Source: Opitutaceae bacterium (GTDB lineage Bacteria; Verrucomicrobiota; Verrucomicrobiia; Opitutales; Opitutaceae). Taken from it: DNA of 47,541 bases. A program made the position numbers and the translations under genes. The stretch is taken from assembly GCA_024233285.1 (NCBI GenBank), contig JACKPU010000012.1:1-47541 (forward strand). The letters are read 5' to 3'. The notes below the pieces were generated by a model. The model had not been told where the DNA came from, ran no database searches, and saw only the letters and a list, made by a program, of their open reading frames with translations. Each line of letters opens with the position of its first letter. Position 1 is the first letter of the stretch. Positions 23,035-32,017 of this stretch are shown piece after piece.

Positions 23035-23583
23035 ATGCACCGCGCTCCCGTTTTGAATTTGCTCCGCGCTCACCTAAGCCGCGACCTTGTGGCGCATGAG
23101 GCCGAGATGACACGGCTCACGATCGCGTTCGTGGAAACGCATGAGGATTGTTTTTTGCGCAGCCAGTTGAGCGGACATCTCACCGGCTCGGCGTGGATCG
23201 TGGATGCGACGCGCGAACGCACCTTACTCACACACCATCGCAAGCTCGACAAATGGCTGCAACTCGGCGGTCACGCCGACGGCGATCCGGATCTGCTGGC
23301 GGTGGCGTTGCGCGAGGCGCAGGAGGAGGGTGGCATCCAAAAACTATGCCCGGTGAACACGGCGCTGTTTGATGTCGACCGCCATTGGATTCCGGAGCGC
23401 AAGACCGAACCGGGCCACTGGCACTATGATCTGCGCTTCATGATCGAAGCGGACCCCGGCGAGCCTTTGGTCGTGACCAACGAGTCAAAGGACTTGGCGT
23501 GGGTGGCCGTCAGTGATGTCACGAAGCTCAATCCCGAGGAATCGATGGCGCGGATGGTGCGGAAGACGGCGGACTACCGGTAA
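23035..23583 (+). CDS. Nudix hydrolase
   Basis: A 182-residue Nudix-fold protein, start ATG 23035. Seen: 'SGHLTGSAWIVDATRERTLL' and 'LDKWLQLGGHADGDPDLLAV' leading into 'ALREAQEEGGI'. This is a Nudix box in which the first Glu of Gx5E is Pro, while REUxEE is intact. The 'KWLQLGGHADGD' form belongs to a distinct Nudix clade where that change is common as far as I recall. The later 'HWHYDLRFMIEADPGEPL' is also typical. The substrate is unknown. It follows LOG closely, and the last 10 bases overlap the end of the converging BatD gene. Confidence 0.88.
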   Translation: MHRAPVLNLLRAHLSRDLVAHEAEMTRLTIAFVETHEDCFLRSQLSGHLTGSAWIVDATRERTLLTHHRKLDKWLQLGGHADGDPDLLAVALREAQEEGGIQKLCPVNTALFDVDRHWIPERKTEPGHWHYDLRFMIEADPGEPLVVTNESKDLAWVAVSDVTKLNPEESMARMVRKTADYR

Positions 23584-26021
23584 AGTGGCACGATTTCAGA
23601 CTGCCTCACCCAACCGGTCTGGCCGTTCGGGAAGGTCAATTTTACCCAGCCGAGAAATGTCTTCTCATCCTGCAAGCCCATCGCTCCGGCGGCTAGCGTA
23701 GTGGTTTGCTGGGCGGTGTCGGCTTCGGTGGGAATCGAGTAGAGTGTGCCGGCACGCCACACGATTACGGCCTGCGGATCGGCGGCGAGGCCGTAGGCGT
23801 GGCGAGCGGTCAGCGCGGTTACGCCGCCGACAATGCCGGCAAGCAAGGCGGCCATGGCCACCCAACCAAACCACCCCGGCACGAGTAGGTAGCCGCGCAA
23901 CAGCAGCAAAAGCAGACCGACGGCGATCAGGGCGCAGCCGATGATGAACCAGCGGTCCCAGCCGGCCGGCGAGGCCAGGCGTGCGACATCGGCGAGCGGC
24001 GCCGAGTCAAGCAACGGGGCCACCGCATTCGGCGTGTAGCCGGCCTTGCTGTAGGCGAGTGAGAGATTCCACCGCGCGGGTTCGGCGTGCGGGTTTTGCA
24101 CGAAGGCGGCGGTGGCGTGGGCGGCGGCCTCGCCCCAGCGCTCCTGCTGGGCGAGGGCCAGCGAAAGATTGTGGCGCGCGATCCAATCGTTTGGCCGTTC
24201 GTTAACGGCTTTGCGCCACGCTTGCTCGGCGACGGTGAAGTCTCCCGCGCGATAAGCTTCGGCGGGGGCGGTTGCCGCCTTGGCCGATGATGGAACCAAT
24301 GCGAGCATGACAGCGAACAGGAACGGCAGGAGATTGCGCGGTTGCAGCGTTCGCCACCACGCGGTGCCGGGCACTTTTACGGCGGCGAGGGCGGCGGTGG
24401 CCCGATCAACCCAATCACTCGGCAACGCGGCGTTTTCGCCGTAAAGGGCCTTGTCCGCTTCGCGCCACAGCGTGCGCCAAGTCTCATCCGGCAGAGTATC
24501 CGCCGAGGGGGCGGCATGGTTGAGTTGCCAAAGTCGCGCGGCATCTTGCTGCCAGTTCAACAAGCCGGTGCGGTCGCTGGATGCGCGCAGCCGGTTGAGG
24601 GTGGCCGCCAGTCGTTGGCTGGCTTCGCGGCGCGGACGGAGCGGGTCGTTGCGCCGGGCCTGACGGGTCGCCAGCCCGAGCCACAGCACCAGCACCACGC
24701 TCAACGGCGCCAGTCCGGTGCCCAGAAGTTGACGTAGTGAACCAAACGGCACGCCCACCGCTTCGCCCCCGGCGATGGGATCGCGTGGAATGCCGATGGG
24801 GTTTTGCGCCGGAGCCGGGGCCTTGATCTCAGGGGCCGACGGTGGGTTGGCCGCGGATTCGTCTGGCATGACATTGAAGCGCGGTGTCGTGGGCGCGGCG
24901 GTTACGGTTACGCTCGCGGCGGGAATCCGCACCGTTTGATAGGAGCCGGCCTTCGGATCGAAATAACTGAACTCAACGGCGCCGAGGGAGTAGGTGCCGG
25001 GTTTGGTGGGCACGAGCACGACGTCTTCACTCAGGGTGCCATCGAACAACTTGCCCTCCTCGGTGCTGCGCTTGGCCTGCGGTTGAATGACTTGAAAATC
25101 CTGAGAAACTGCGCGCGCCGGCAGGCCGCTGATATCGGGCCAGTTGCCGGTGCCGGAAAGCTCCAGCGTCCACGTGATCGGTTCGCCCACGGCGGCGCTT
25201 TGCGGCACGACCTTGGAGTTGAGCTTAAACTGTCCGACGGCGCCGCCAAAGCTCTTGGGGGCGGGTTTGGGCAGGGGTTGCACCTTGATATCGGGGCGAT
25301 CGGTTTCCACGGCCACCTGTTCGATGCGCTGTTGCTGGAACAGCCCGAACCCCACGGTGCCAAGCGCCAGATTGAGCAACTGGCGCACGGGCTGCGGTTG
25401 CACGGTGCCCGGGGTTTGGGCGTAGGCGCGGGTGCGGAACGCGATATTGTAGCGGGTTTCGCCGTTGCGGGTGCTTTCCGCAACTTCCGGTTTGGTCCAA
25501 TCTTCTCCGATCAACGGTGCCGACTCCCACTCGATGCCACCGAAGTTGCTGAGCATGCGCTTGGCCACGTCCAACGAGTAAATCAGGGGAAAGACCTCGC
25601 CGGCCCAAACGGTGTTCTTGCCCGGTCGCAAGCGGGCTTGGATGTCGGATTCGGGGCCGGGTTGGACCGTGCCGGTGGAGTAGGCTGGCACCGTGATGTC
25701 ACCCTCGTCGGTCTTGACCGTGAATGCCGGGATATCCACGCGGCCAGGCGAGCGTAACTGCAGGCGGTAGGAGAGAATGGTGCGGTCGGTGCGCGAAAAA
25801 TTGATGATCGAAGTCTGGGTCGATTGGCCGCGAAAATTGAACGTGACCCCCGGGATTTGCGGCAACACGGGCGTGGCCGCCGGTTCGCAGTCTTCAAAGA
25901 CGAGCTGCAAGTCGGCGGGGTCGCGGGTTCCGGCGTCAACCCAAGTGACGCGTTGGGCCAGCGCGGTGATCGCAAGCAAAAGAAAACAAAAGATGTAACG
26001 GACGTGATGCATGTGAGTCAC
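23574..26021 (-). CDS. batD: BatD-BatE-like fusion (BatD domain, TPR, SH3-like)
   Basis: An 815-residue exported membrane protein with a signal peptide (about residues 1-22, 'IFCFLLLAITALAQ'). The first ~400 residues form beta-rich BatD domains ('GQFKLNSKVVPQSAAVGEPI', 'WTLELSGTGNWPDI', 'DVVLVPTKPGTYSL'). A membrane helix lies near 430-450, then a cytoplasmic helical part. A second hydrophobic stretch is followed by TPR-like repeats ('YRAGDFTVAEQAWRKAVNER', 'ARHNLSLALAQQERWGEAAA', about 605-690), two further membrane helices, and a C-terminal SH3-like domain ('WRAGTLYSIPTEAD', 'LGWVKLTFPNGQTGWV', about 745-815). TPR plus SH3 is the layout of BatE. The ATG overlaps the batB stop by four bases. 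Confidence 0.82.
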   Translation of the reverse strand: MTHMHHVRYIFCFLLLAITALAQRVTWVDAGTRDPADLQLVFEDCEPAATPVLPQIPGVTFNFRGQSTQTSIINFSRTDRTILSYRLQLRSPGRVDIPAFTVKTDEGDITVPAYSTGTVQPGPESDIQARLRPGKNTVWAGEVFPLIYSLDVAKRMLSNFGGIEWESAPLIGEDWTKPEVAESTRNGETRYNIAFRTRAYAQTPGTVQPQPVRQLLNLALGTVGFGLFQQQRIEQVAVETDRPDIKVQPLPKPAPKSFGGAVGQFKLNSKVVPQSAAVGEPITWTLELSGTGNWPDISGLPARAVSQDFQVIQPQAKRSTEEGKLFDGTLSEDVVLVPTKPGTYSLGAVEFSYFDPKAGSYQTVRIPAASVTVTAAPTTPRFNVMPDESAANPPSAPEIKAPAPAQNPIGIPRDPIAGGEAVGVPFGSLRQLLGTGLAPLSVVLVLWLGLATRQARRNDPLRPRREASQRLAATLNRLRASSDRTGLLNWQQDAARLWQLNHAAPSADTLPDETWRTLWREADKALYGENAALPSDWVDRATAALAAVKVPGTAWWRTLQPRNLLPFLFAVMLALVPSSAKAATAPAEAYRAGDFTVAEQAWRKAVNERPNDWIARHNLSLALAQQERWGEAAAHATAAFVQNPHAEPARWNLSLAYSKAGYTPNAVAPLLDSAPLADVARLASPAGWDRWFIIGCALIAVGLLLLLLRGYLLVPGWFGWVAMAALLAGIVGGVTALTARHAYGLAADPQAVIVWRAGTLYSIPTEADTAQQTTTLAAGAMGLQDEKTFLGWVKLTFPNGQTGWVRQSEIVPLYR

Positions 26022-27844
26022 CAGTTCTTGCCTTTGTTGGCGGCGGGTTTCTCGGGTTTGCCTTCCATGAGTTGAAAGAGCTCCGCGGGAGAATCCTTAT
26101 CGCGGACTTTTTGGAGTTTCTGCAGCGGCATGGCCAATGCGGGATCAGTGCCCTCCTTGTTCTCGGCCGACTCCGTCGGCGCGCCGCCAACCTGCTGCAT
26201 GGGCCGTTGCGATGGATCAGGCGGCGGTGCTTTTTCGTTCATGTCACCAAAGGCCGACTGCTGGTTTTGCTGGTCCGATTGCTCGCCGGGATTCTGCGGT
26301 TGGGCGGAATCGGATTGGTTTTCCTGCGATTCGCCGGAGCGGGAATCCTGCGGCTCTTGTTGCGATTGATCCTGCGGTTGGTTTTCAGACGACTTGTCTT
26401 TCTGCGATTGCGACTGGTTTTGCTGATCCTGTTTTTGCGATTGGTCGTCTTGGTTTTGATCCTGCGGTTGCTCTTGTTCCGGCGGCGGTTCGGGTTTTTG
26501 CAGGAGCGCCTCCAGCTCGCTGCGGAGTTGAGTCCAATCGGCCGTCTGCGCGTCGAGGCTTGAGCCGAGTTCGACGGCTTGGAGCGCGTCCCGCACCGGG
26601 CCCTCCGGCACCGGGTGCTGCTCGGTTTGCAGCTTCTGCCCCCAAGTGACGGTCTCGCGTGCGAGTTCGGCCCAGTCGCGGCCGGAGGTTGCGCTTTGGG
26701 TGGACAGGCGGCTGACAATTTTGCCCAAGGTCGAAAGTTCCGGGGTGGTATTGGCCGCGGCGTTGAGGGGAGGCGAACTCAAGACGCTTAATGCGGCGAC
26801 AAGCCCGAGACCGGCCAGGTTGGCGCCCGCGAGTTTGAGATCGCGCGGTCGGGGGCGGACCGGAAATTCCAACCAGAAACTCAGGAGCAGGCACACCAAG
26901 GCGGGAGCCAGTGCCCATTGATAACGTTCGACCAATCGCACGGTGTTTTTCTCCACGAACTCACCTTTTCGACCCGTTTCGACGGTTTCATTGATGAGTC
27001 CCGCGAGATCGATCCAACCGCTGGCATCGCGATAAACGCCCTGCGTCGACTTGGCCAGTTCCTGCAACGTGGTGCTCTCGAGCCGGGAAAGCACGACGGC
27101 GCCGCGCTCGTCTTTGACGAAGGCACCGGTGCCATCGGGAATCATGGCGCCGGCGGCAGTGCCGATGCCGAGACAGATTGCGCGGATGTTGCGTTCTTGC
27201 AGGGCCCTTAACGACTCCTTCCACGTTTCGTCGGTGGTTTCGCCATCGCTCAACGTGATGAGAAAGCGGTCGGCAGAACTGCTGGCGGAAAACGCTTCGA
27301 GCGCCGTGTCGAGCAGCGCGCGGTAATTGGTGCCGCCCTCCGGCATGTAATCGGCGTCCAGCGCGGGCAGAAACTCACGCAGGATTTCGTAATCCGCACT
27401 GAGCGGACTTTGCAAAAACGCCGTGCCGGAAAACACGATGAGGCCGACGCGCTCGCCCTCGAGTTTTTCGAGCAGACTGCTGATGAGTAATTTGGCGCGA
27501 TCGAGGCGCGAGGGCTTGATGTCCTGCACCAACATCGAGCGCGAAAGGTCCACTGTGATGAGGATTTCGCGCGATTGATCAAAGACCGGTTCCTCGATGC
27601 GGCCCCACTGCGGCCGGGCCAGCGCCACCACGGCGAACATGAGTCCGAGCCAAAGCCAGATCCGCGCGCGCTGGCGACGTTTTGCGCCAGTGCCGCGCAA
27701 ATGCAGGGTCCCGGAACCGGCCTCGCCTTCGAGTATCTTGGGATGAAATGCGGTGCCGGCTTTGACGCGATGAAACAGTTCCCACAGCAAAAATCCCGCG
27801 GGCAAAATCACGAGCAGAAGCAGATGGGGCCAGGCGAAGCTCAT
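26018..27844 (-). CDS. batB: BatB VWA protein with Gln-rich BatC-like tail
   Basis: A 608-residue membrane protein, start ATG 27844, overlapping batA by four bases. Seen: two N-terminal membrane helices, a VWA domain with MIDAS 'ITVDLSRSMLVQD' (Asp99, Ser101, Ser103), 'GLIVFSGTAFLQSPL' and 'ITLSDGETTDETW', and a third membrane helix near 330-345. The C-terminal third is a TPR-like helical part ('RDALQAVELGSSLDAQ') and a Gln/Asp/Asn/Ser-rich stretch of roughly 100 residues (26.23-26.48 kb). Such a tail after a short helical segment resembles BatC. Known: Bat proteins support aerotolerance or virulence in Bacteroides and Leptospira; the mechanism is not settled. Confidence 0.85.
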   Translation of the reverse strand: MSFAWPHLLLLVILPAGFLLWELFHRVKAGTAFHPKILEGEAGSGTLHLRGTGAKRRQRARIWLWLGLMFAVVALARPQWGRIEEPVFDQSREILITVDLSRSMLVQDIKPSRLDRAKLLISSLLEKLEGERVGLIVFSGTAFLQSPLSADYEILREFLPALDADYMPEGGTNYRALLDTALEAFSASSSADRFLITLSDGETTDETWKESLRALQERNIRAICLGIGTAAGAMIPDGTGAFVKDERGAVVLSRLESTTLQELAKSTQGVYRDASGWIDLAGLINETVETGRKGEFVEKNTVRLVERYQWALAPALVCLLLSFWLEFPVRPRPRDLKLAGANLAGLGLVAALSVLSSPPLNAAANTTPELSTLGKIVSRLSTQSATSGRDWAELARETVTWGQKLQTEQHPVPEGPVRDALQAVELGSSLDAQTADWTQLRSELEALLQKPEPPPEQEQPQDQNQDDQSQKQDQQNQSQSQKDKSSENQPQDQSQQEPQDSRSGESQENQSDSAQPQNPGEQSDQQNQQSAFGDMNEKAPPPDPSQRPMQQVGGAPTESAENKEGTDPALAMPLQKLQKVRDKDSPAELFQLMEGKPEKPAANKGKNW

Positions 27845-28866
27845 GACGTCGCCTCCCTGCTCCAGGGTTGGCGGGCGAGCAGCGCGCCGATAAACAGCAG
27901 GGCCATGCCCGGGGCGGCCACCCAAGGGAAAAGTTCAGTCGTCACGAGGAAGCTTTTCGATTGAAATTCGATTTTCTTGGCTTGGTCGATGGCTTCGAAG
28001 GCGTCTTTCACCGTGTCGCTGTCGGCCGCGCGAAAATAGCGCCCGCCGGTCAGGTCCGCGATTTCATGCAAAGCGTTTTCGTCCAGATCGGAGGGAAAAC
28101 GACGATAACCGATTTTGTTCCCCTTGTCGTCGAACACGGGCATGGGGACGATGCCGCTGCGTCCGGCGCCGATGGTGTAGACCGCTACGCCGCGTGACTT
28201 CGCGATCATGGCAGCCTGATTCGGTGTGAGTGCGCCATGGTTGTTGGCCCCGTCGGTCAACAGCACCACGAATGCGCCTTGACGCAGGCCTTCTTTTTGC
28301 CGGGCGGTTTGCTCGAGTCGCGTGAGTGCGACACCCAATCCGTCGCCGATGGCGGTGCGATCTTCGATCATGCCGGGCTTGAGGCGCTCGAGTTGTTTTT
28401 CCAGCCACGCATGATCAAAGGTCAGTGGGGCCATCGTGTAGGCACGCCCGGCGAAGACGACGATGCCAATGCGGTCGTTTGGCCGTTCATCAATGAAGGC
28501 TTGGATGACGGGTTTGACCGCTTGGAGGCGGTTGATTCGCGCGCCGCGGGCTTCGTAGTCCTCCGCTAACATCGAGCCGGAAAGGTCGATCGCGAGCATG
28601 ATGTCGTAGCCCTTGGTGTTGACCTCATGCCGGTCCTCCACGCGTTGGGGCCGGGCCAGGCCGATGACGATCAGCGTGAGTCCGATGATTGCGAAAGCCG
28701 CCGGCCAACGCGATAACGTGGCGAGCGAGGGCCGGTGCCAAGCGGCGGCGAAGGGCACGAAAAAAACCGAGACCCGGCGCCGGCCGCGCAGCCACCAGAG
28801 CAACGGTAACACCAGCAACGCGCAGAACCAGAGTGGCTCGCCAAAGTTGAAGGCGTCGAAATTCAT
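27841..28866 (-). CDS. batA: BatA VWA protein
   Basis: A 341-residue membrane protein, start ATG 28866. Seen: two N-terminal membrane helices ('LWFCALLVLPLLWWLRGRRR', 'FAIIGLTLIVIGLARPQ'), then a VWA domain with an intact MIDAS 'LAIDLSGSMLAEDY' (Asp94, Ser96, Ser98), 'RIGIVVFAGRAYTMAPLT', 'RTAIGDGLGVAL' and 'VVLLTDGANNHG'. A C-terminal membrane helix 'APGMALLFIGALLA' closes the chain. The 'YDIMLAIDLSGSM...DRIGIVVFAG' pattern is standard BatA. Its start overlaps the DUF58 stop by four bases. Confidence 0.93.
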   Translation of the reverse strand: MNFDAFNFGEPLWFCALLVLPLLWWLRGRRRVSVFFVPFAAAWHRPSLATLSRWPAAFAIIGLTLIVIGLARPQRVEDRHEVNTKGYDIMLAIDLSGSMLAEDYEARGARINRLQAVKPVIQAFIDERPNDRIGIVVFAGRAYTMAPLTFDHAWLEKQLERLKPGMIEDRTAIGDGLGVALTRLEQTARQKEGLRQGAFVVLLTDGANNHGALTPNQAAMIAKSRGVAVYTIGAGRSGIVPMPVFDDKGNKIGYRRFPSDLDENALHEIADLTGGRYFRAADSDTVKDAFEAIDQAKKIEFQSKSFLVTTELFPWVAAPGMALLFIGALLARQPWSREATS

Positions 28867-29759
28867 CGAATGGCGGTGGCCCGCATGCGGGCGTGGAAAA
28901 ATTTCACCAGTGCATCGAGCCGGTTTTCCTCGGTGCCGACGACGAGGCGGCTGAGGGGATCGGGGTAGAGCGCCTGCCACGCTTCTTCGCGTTGCCGGCG
29001 CCAAGTGGCGTGGGCGGCCTTTTCGGCCGCCGAGCCTTCAAGCGTGACGAGTCGCCCTGCGGTTGGATCGTAGGCGGTGAACAGCCCGCTGGCCGGCAAT
29101 TCCCGTTCCCACGGATCGTCCACGCGAAAGCCCATGGTCTGGTAGCGGCGCTGCATCACCAGCCAGCCCTCGGGCTGCGCCCGCGGTGCGAAATCGCCGA
29201 GCCAGATCATGACGCTGTGTTTTGGCGCGGCGCGGGACAGCAATCGCCACGGGATTTCGGCGACGCCGGCGCCCGGCGGTGGCGCGGGCTGTGCGAGCAA
29301 TGAAGCCGCGGAGTGCAAAATGGCGCCGCGTCCGCGCACGGGTTCACGAAAAACGTGGCCACCGGGCGCGGCATGCACGAAGCCGACCCGGTCGCGATTG
29401 ACCGCACCGAGCAGCATGACGAGGCCGGCGAGTTCGAGCAGAGCTTCGCGTTTGGTCTGGGCGCCCGAACCGAAGTTGAGGCTGGGCGTGTCCTCAAAAA
29501 CGATCAGCAGGGTGACCTCACGTTCCTCGACGAACTTTTTGCGATAAGGTTCACCGAGCCGGGCGGTCACGTTCCAATCGATGTCGCGCACATCGTCACC
29601 GAACTCGTAGCGCACGACCTGATCGAACTCCATGCCACGACCGCGAAAGGCCGAGCGGTATTCGCCGCTGAGCACGTTTTCGACGGCATGGCGCACACGC
29701 CATTCCAACTGCCGGAGCAGGGCGAGTGGATTGGAAGAACTGGAGATATCCAGCGACAC
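28863..29759 (-). CDS. DUF58 domain protein (Bat operon)
   Basis: About 298 residues, start at GTG 29759 ('VSLDISSSSNPLALLRQLEW'), three bases after the moxR stop; no ATG fits. Seen: 'GEYRSAFRGRGMEFDQVVRY', 'EFGDDVRDIDWNVTARLGEP', 'KFVEEREVTLLIVFEDTPS' and 'HSVMIWLGDFAP'. The 'Y.FGDDVRDIDWN.TAR' signature identifies DUF58. Known: DUF58 proteins have a VWA-like fold and almost always follow MoxR ATPases. It is cytoplasmic or peripheral; no signal peptide is present. Confidence 0.9.
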   Translation of the reverse strand: MSLDISSSSNPLALLRQLEWRVRHAVENVLSGEYRSAFRGRGMEFDQVVRYEFGDDVRDIDWNVTARLGEPYRKKFVEEREVTLLIVFEDTPSLNFGSGAQTKREALLELAGLVMLLGAVNRDRVGFVHAAPGGHVFREPVRGRGAILHSAASLLAQPAPPPGAGVAEIPWRLLSRAAPKHSVMIWLGDFAPRAQPEGWLVMQRRYQTMGFRVDDPWERELPASGLFTAYDPTAGRLVTLEGSAAEKAAHATWRRQREEAWQALYPDPLSRLVVGTEENRLDALVKFFHARMRATAIR

Positions 29760-29761
29760 GT

Positions 29762-30724
29762 TCAGGCGGCGGGAACGGGCGTGCGCTCGACGACTTGGGC
29801 GATGATTTTGTCGGCCGTGATTTCCTCGGCCTCCGCTTCGTAGGTGATACCGATCCGGTGGCGCAGCACATCGGCCGCAACCTCCTGCACAATGGCGGGC
29901 ACGAGATAATCTTCGCCGCGCAACCAAGCGAGGGCTTTGCCGGCTTGATAAAGGGCCAGTGAAGCGCGGGGCGAGGCGCCGAAATTGAGGTAGCGTTTGG
30001 CGCCTGCGGATGATTCGGCGAGGGCACGGGTGCCGCGCACGAGCGAGAGGATGTAACCTTGCACCGCGGCGGAAACGTGCACGGCGTCCACCTGCGGACG
30101 GATCGAGAGCAATTCCTCGCCGTTGGACACGGCGTTGATGGCGGGCTGTTTGGTGACCTGGCCCCAACGCTGCATCATGGAGGACTCTTCCTCGGCGGTC
30201 GGGTAATCGACCAGCAGTTTGAACAGGAAGCGGTCGGTCTGCGCCTCGGGCAGCGGATAGGTGCCTTCCTGTTCGACCGGGTTCTGCGTGGCCATGACGA
30301 AGAACGGTTTTGGCAGTAGGTGGGTGCCGCCGCCGATGGTGACCTGCCGCTCCTGCATGGCTTCGAGCAACGCGCTTTGCACCTTGGCGGGGGCGCGGTT
30401 GATTTCGTCCGCCAGAACCAGATTCGCAAAAATGGGACCGCGGTGCGCGCTGAACTCGCCGGTCTTCGGCTGGAAAATCATAGTGCCGACGACATCGCTG
30501 GGCAGCAGGTCGGGGGTGAATTGGATGCGCTCGAATTGCACGCCGAGGGCGGAGCCGAGCGATTTGACAAGCAGCGTTTTGGCGAGACCGGGCATGCCTT
30601 CGAGGAGGACGTGACCGTTGGCCAGCAACGCGACGAGCAAGCGTTCGACCACGGCTTGCTGGCCGATCACGGCCTTGCCGATTTCATCTGTGAGTTTTTG
30701 GGACCAAGCCGGACCTGATATCAT
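29762..30724 (-). CDS. moxR: MoxR family AAA+ ATPase
   Basis: A 320-residue AAA+ protein, first gene of the Bat operon, start ATG 30724. Seen: 'VIGQQAVVERLLVALL', Walker A 'GMPGLAKTLL' (residues 43-52), 'QFTPDLLPSDVVGT', Walker B 'LVLADEINRAPAKVQSALLE', 'MATQNPVEQEGTYPLPEAQT' with the sensor region 'DRFLFKL', and 'GASPRASLAL' (sensor 2). Known: MoxR ATPases act as chaperones for VWA proteins, which fits the three VWA-type proteins that follow. All motifs are intact. Expression is probably driven from the 80-base gap ahead of it. Confidence 0.96.
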   Translation of the reverse strand: MISGPAWSQKLTDEIGKAVIGQQAVVERLLVALLANGHVLLEGMPGLAKTLLVKSLGSALGVQFERIQFTPDLLPSDVVGTMIFQPKTGEFSAHRGPIFANLVLADEINRAPAKVQSALLEAMQERQVTIGGGTHLLPKPFFVMATQNPVEQEGTYPLPEAQTDRFLFKLLVDYPTAEEESSMMQRWGQVTKQPAINAVSNGEELLSIRPQVDAVHVSAAVQGYILSLVRGTRALAESSAGAKRYLNFGASPRASLALYQAGKALAWLRGEDYLVPAIVQEVAADVLRHRIGITYEAEAEEITADKIIAQVVERTPVPAA

Positions 30725-30804
30725 GATAAGGGAAAATGAGTTGGGTGGACGCTGGGTTTGACTCCCGCGCGTGAAAATGGTTTCCCGAGAAAAACGGCCC
30801 CCCG

Positions 30805-31200
30805 ATGCAAATTCCAACTCAAATTGTCCGACGGCTGGCCGCAGTGCGTGTGCGGGTGGAGGACGTGGATGAGCGGTTTGTGCGTGGAACCGGGCCGGGC
30901 GGGCAGAAAATCAACAAGACTTCCTCGACGGTCTGGCTGCGACATGGACCGTCGGGAACCGAGGTGCGCTGTCAGGCCGGGCGTTCGCAAACCGCCAATC
31001 GCGAACAGGCGTGGTCGGAGCTATGCGATCGGTTGGAGGAATTGCAACGCGCGGCCAAGGCGGAGCAGCGCCATGAACGAGAAGTCGAGCGGCGCCGCAA
31101 CCGGCAAAAGAGCCGGGCGCAGAAAGCGCGGATGGTCGACGCCAAGAAACACCGCTCGCGCACCAAGTCCGCCCGCGGCCGGGTCAACCGGTTCGACTGA
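30805..31200 (+). CDS. Peptide chain release factor-like protein (GGQ, ArfB/YaeJ type)
   Basis: A 131-residue protein with a class I release-factor catalytic domain: 'RFVRGTGPGGQKINKTSSTV' with Gly32-Gly33-Gln34, then 'LRHGPSGTEVRCQAGRSQTA' and a long basic tail rich in Arg, Lys and Gln ('RRRNRQKSRAQKARMVDAKK', 'HRSRTKSARGRVNRFD'). No codon-recognition domain is present. Known: ArfB-like proteins rescue stalled ribosomes by inserting the basic tail into the mRNA channel. The tail here fits that role. It is divergent from moxR and converges on the MOSC gene (1-base gap). Confidence 0.88.
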   Translation: MQIPTQIVRRLAAVRVRVEDVDERFVRGTGPGGQKINKTSSTVWLRHGPSGTEVRCQAGRSQTANREQAWSELCDRLEELQRAAKAEQRHEREVERRRNRQKSRAQKARMVDAKKHRSRTKSARGRVNRFD

Positions 31201-31201
31201 A

Positions 31202-32017
31202 TCAAGCGATTAACTCAACCGAAGTCCCCAGGCGCACTGTGCCGGTCTTGGACTGGTTGATAAGGTTTTGGCCGAAATGAACCGCGCTGGGTTTGTTTGG
31301 ATCGCGTCGAAAGATAGCAAGGGTGCGGAGCGGCTCTTTGTTGCGATCGCCCGTGAGCTGATCGATGCCCGGCACGATGCAGCGTTCGCTGCGACCGGCG
31401 GCGCGGAATACACAGTCGCCGATTTCCAGCGTCGTGCATTCATCCTCGGCGAAGGCCTCACAACCAGTGATCACGAAATTGGGCCGAAAGCGATTCATCG
31501 GCACCGGCTCGCCGCCGTGTTCAAGAATACGGTCGTTGAGGACGGCCAGCGAAGCTTCGCTGATTACTAGGGCGGGCGCGGCATCGGCGAAGCCGACTTT
31601 GTCACCGGGGTGCGCGGCGGGTTTGTGCACGGGGCGGGCAAAATCCGGGCCGGTGCGCACGAGTTTGCAGGGATGGCGCAGGAAGTCGGATAGCCACACG
31701 GCGATTTCGACACCGCAATCGATGGCGGTGACGCTGTCGCGCCAGATTTGAACCGTGGTGCCCGGACCGGACTCGGCGAACGACACCGCCGCGGAGCCGT
31801 GGTGCGGATTGCGCAGGATCAGGTTGCCACCTTCGAGGGCGGTTTCGATTTGGGCCATGCGCGGTAGCGCGCGTTGCGTGAGGAACTGATTGTCCGCATC
31901 GACCACGAGAAACCGTCGGTCTCCGACCAGCCCCCACTCATCAAGTTCGACTGCAGGCACGGCGATGCCGCGCAGCGACTTGACGGGATAAATGAAGAGC
32001 CCCGAGAGATGCATCAC
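31202..32017 (-). CDS. MOSC domain protein (MOSC-N barrel + MOSC)
   Basis: A 271-residue protein. Seen: MOSC N-terminal beta-barrel 'LSGLFIYPVKSLRGIAVPAV' with 'GDRRFLVVDADNQFLTQR' (about residues 4-55), then the MOSC domain with 'RFRPNFVITGCEAFAEDE', 'LEIGDCVFRAAGRSERCIVP' and 'GIDQLTGDRNKEPLRTLAIF'. The conserved Cys in 'RCIVP' is where molybdenum would be coordinated in MARC/YcbX proteins. Known: such proteins reduce N-hydroxylated bases using a molybdenum cofactor. There is no fused ferredoxin domain. Start ATG 32017; the second codon is also ATG. It follows the small membrane gene directly. Confidence 0.88.
   Translation of the reverse strand: MMHLSGLFIYPVKSLRGIAVPAVELDEWGLVGDRRFLVVDADNQFLTQRALPRMAQIETALEGGNLILRNPHHGSAAVSFAESGPGTTVQIWRDSVTAIDCGVEIAVWLSDFLRHPCKLVRTGPDFARPVHKPAAHPGDKVGFADAAPALVISEASLAVLNDRILEHGGEPVPMNRFRPNFVITGCEAFAEDECTTLEIGDCVFRAAGRSERCIVPGIDQLTGDRNKEPLRTLAIFRRDPNKPSAVHFGQNLINQSKTGTVRLGTSVELIA

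Noticed and set aside
24804..25757. Plus-strand open frame of 317 codons within batD
   Set aside because: Antisense shadow of the BatD domains; Gly/Arg/His-rich product.
28266..28276. CACGAATG in batA as a third copy of the interspersed repeat
   Set aside because: Only eight bases match and they lie inside conserved coding sequence, so it is likely chance.
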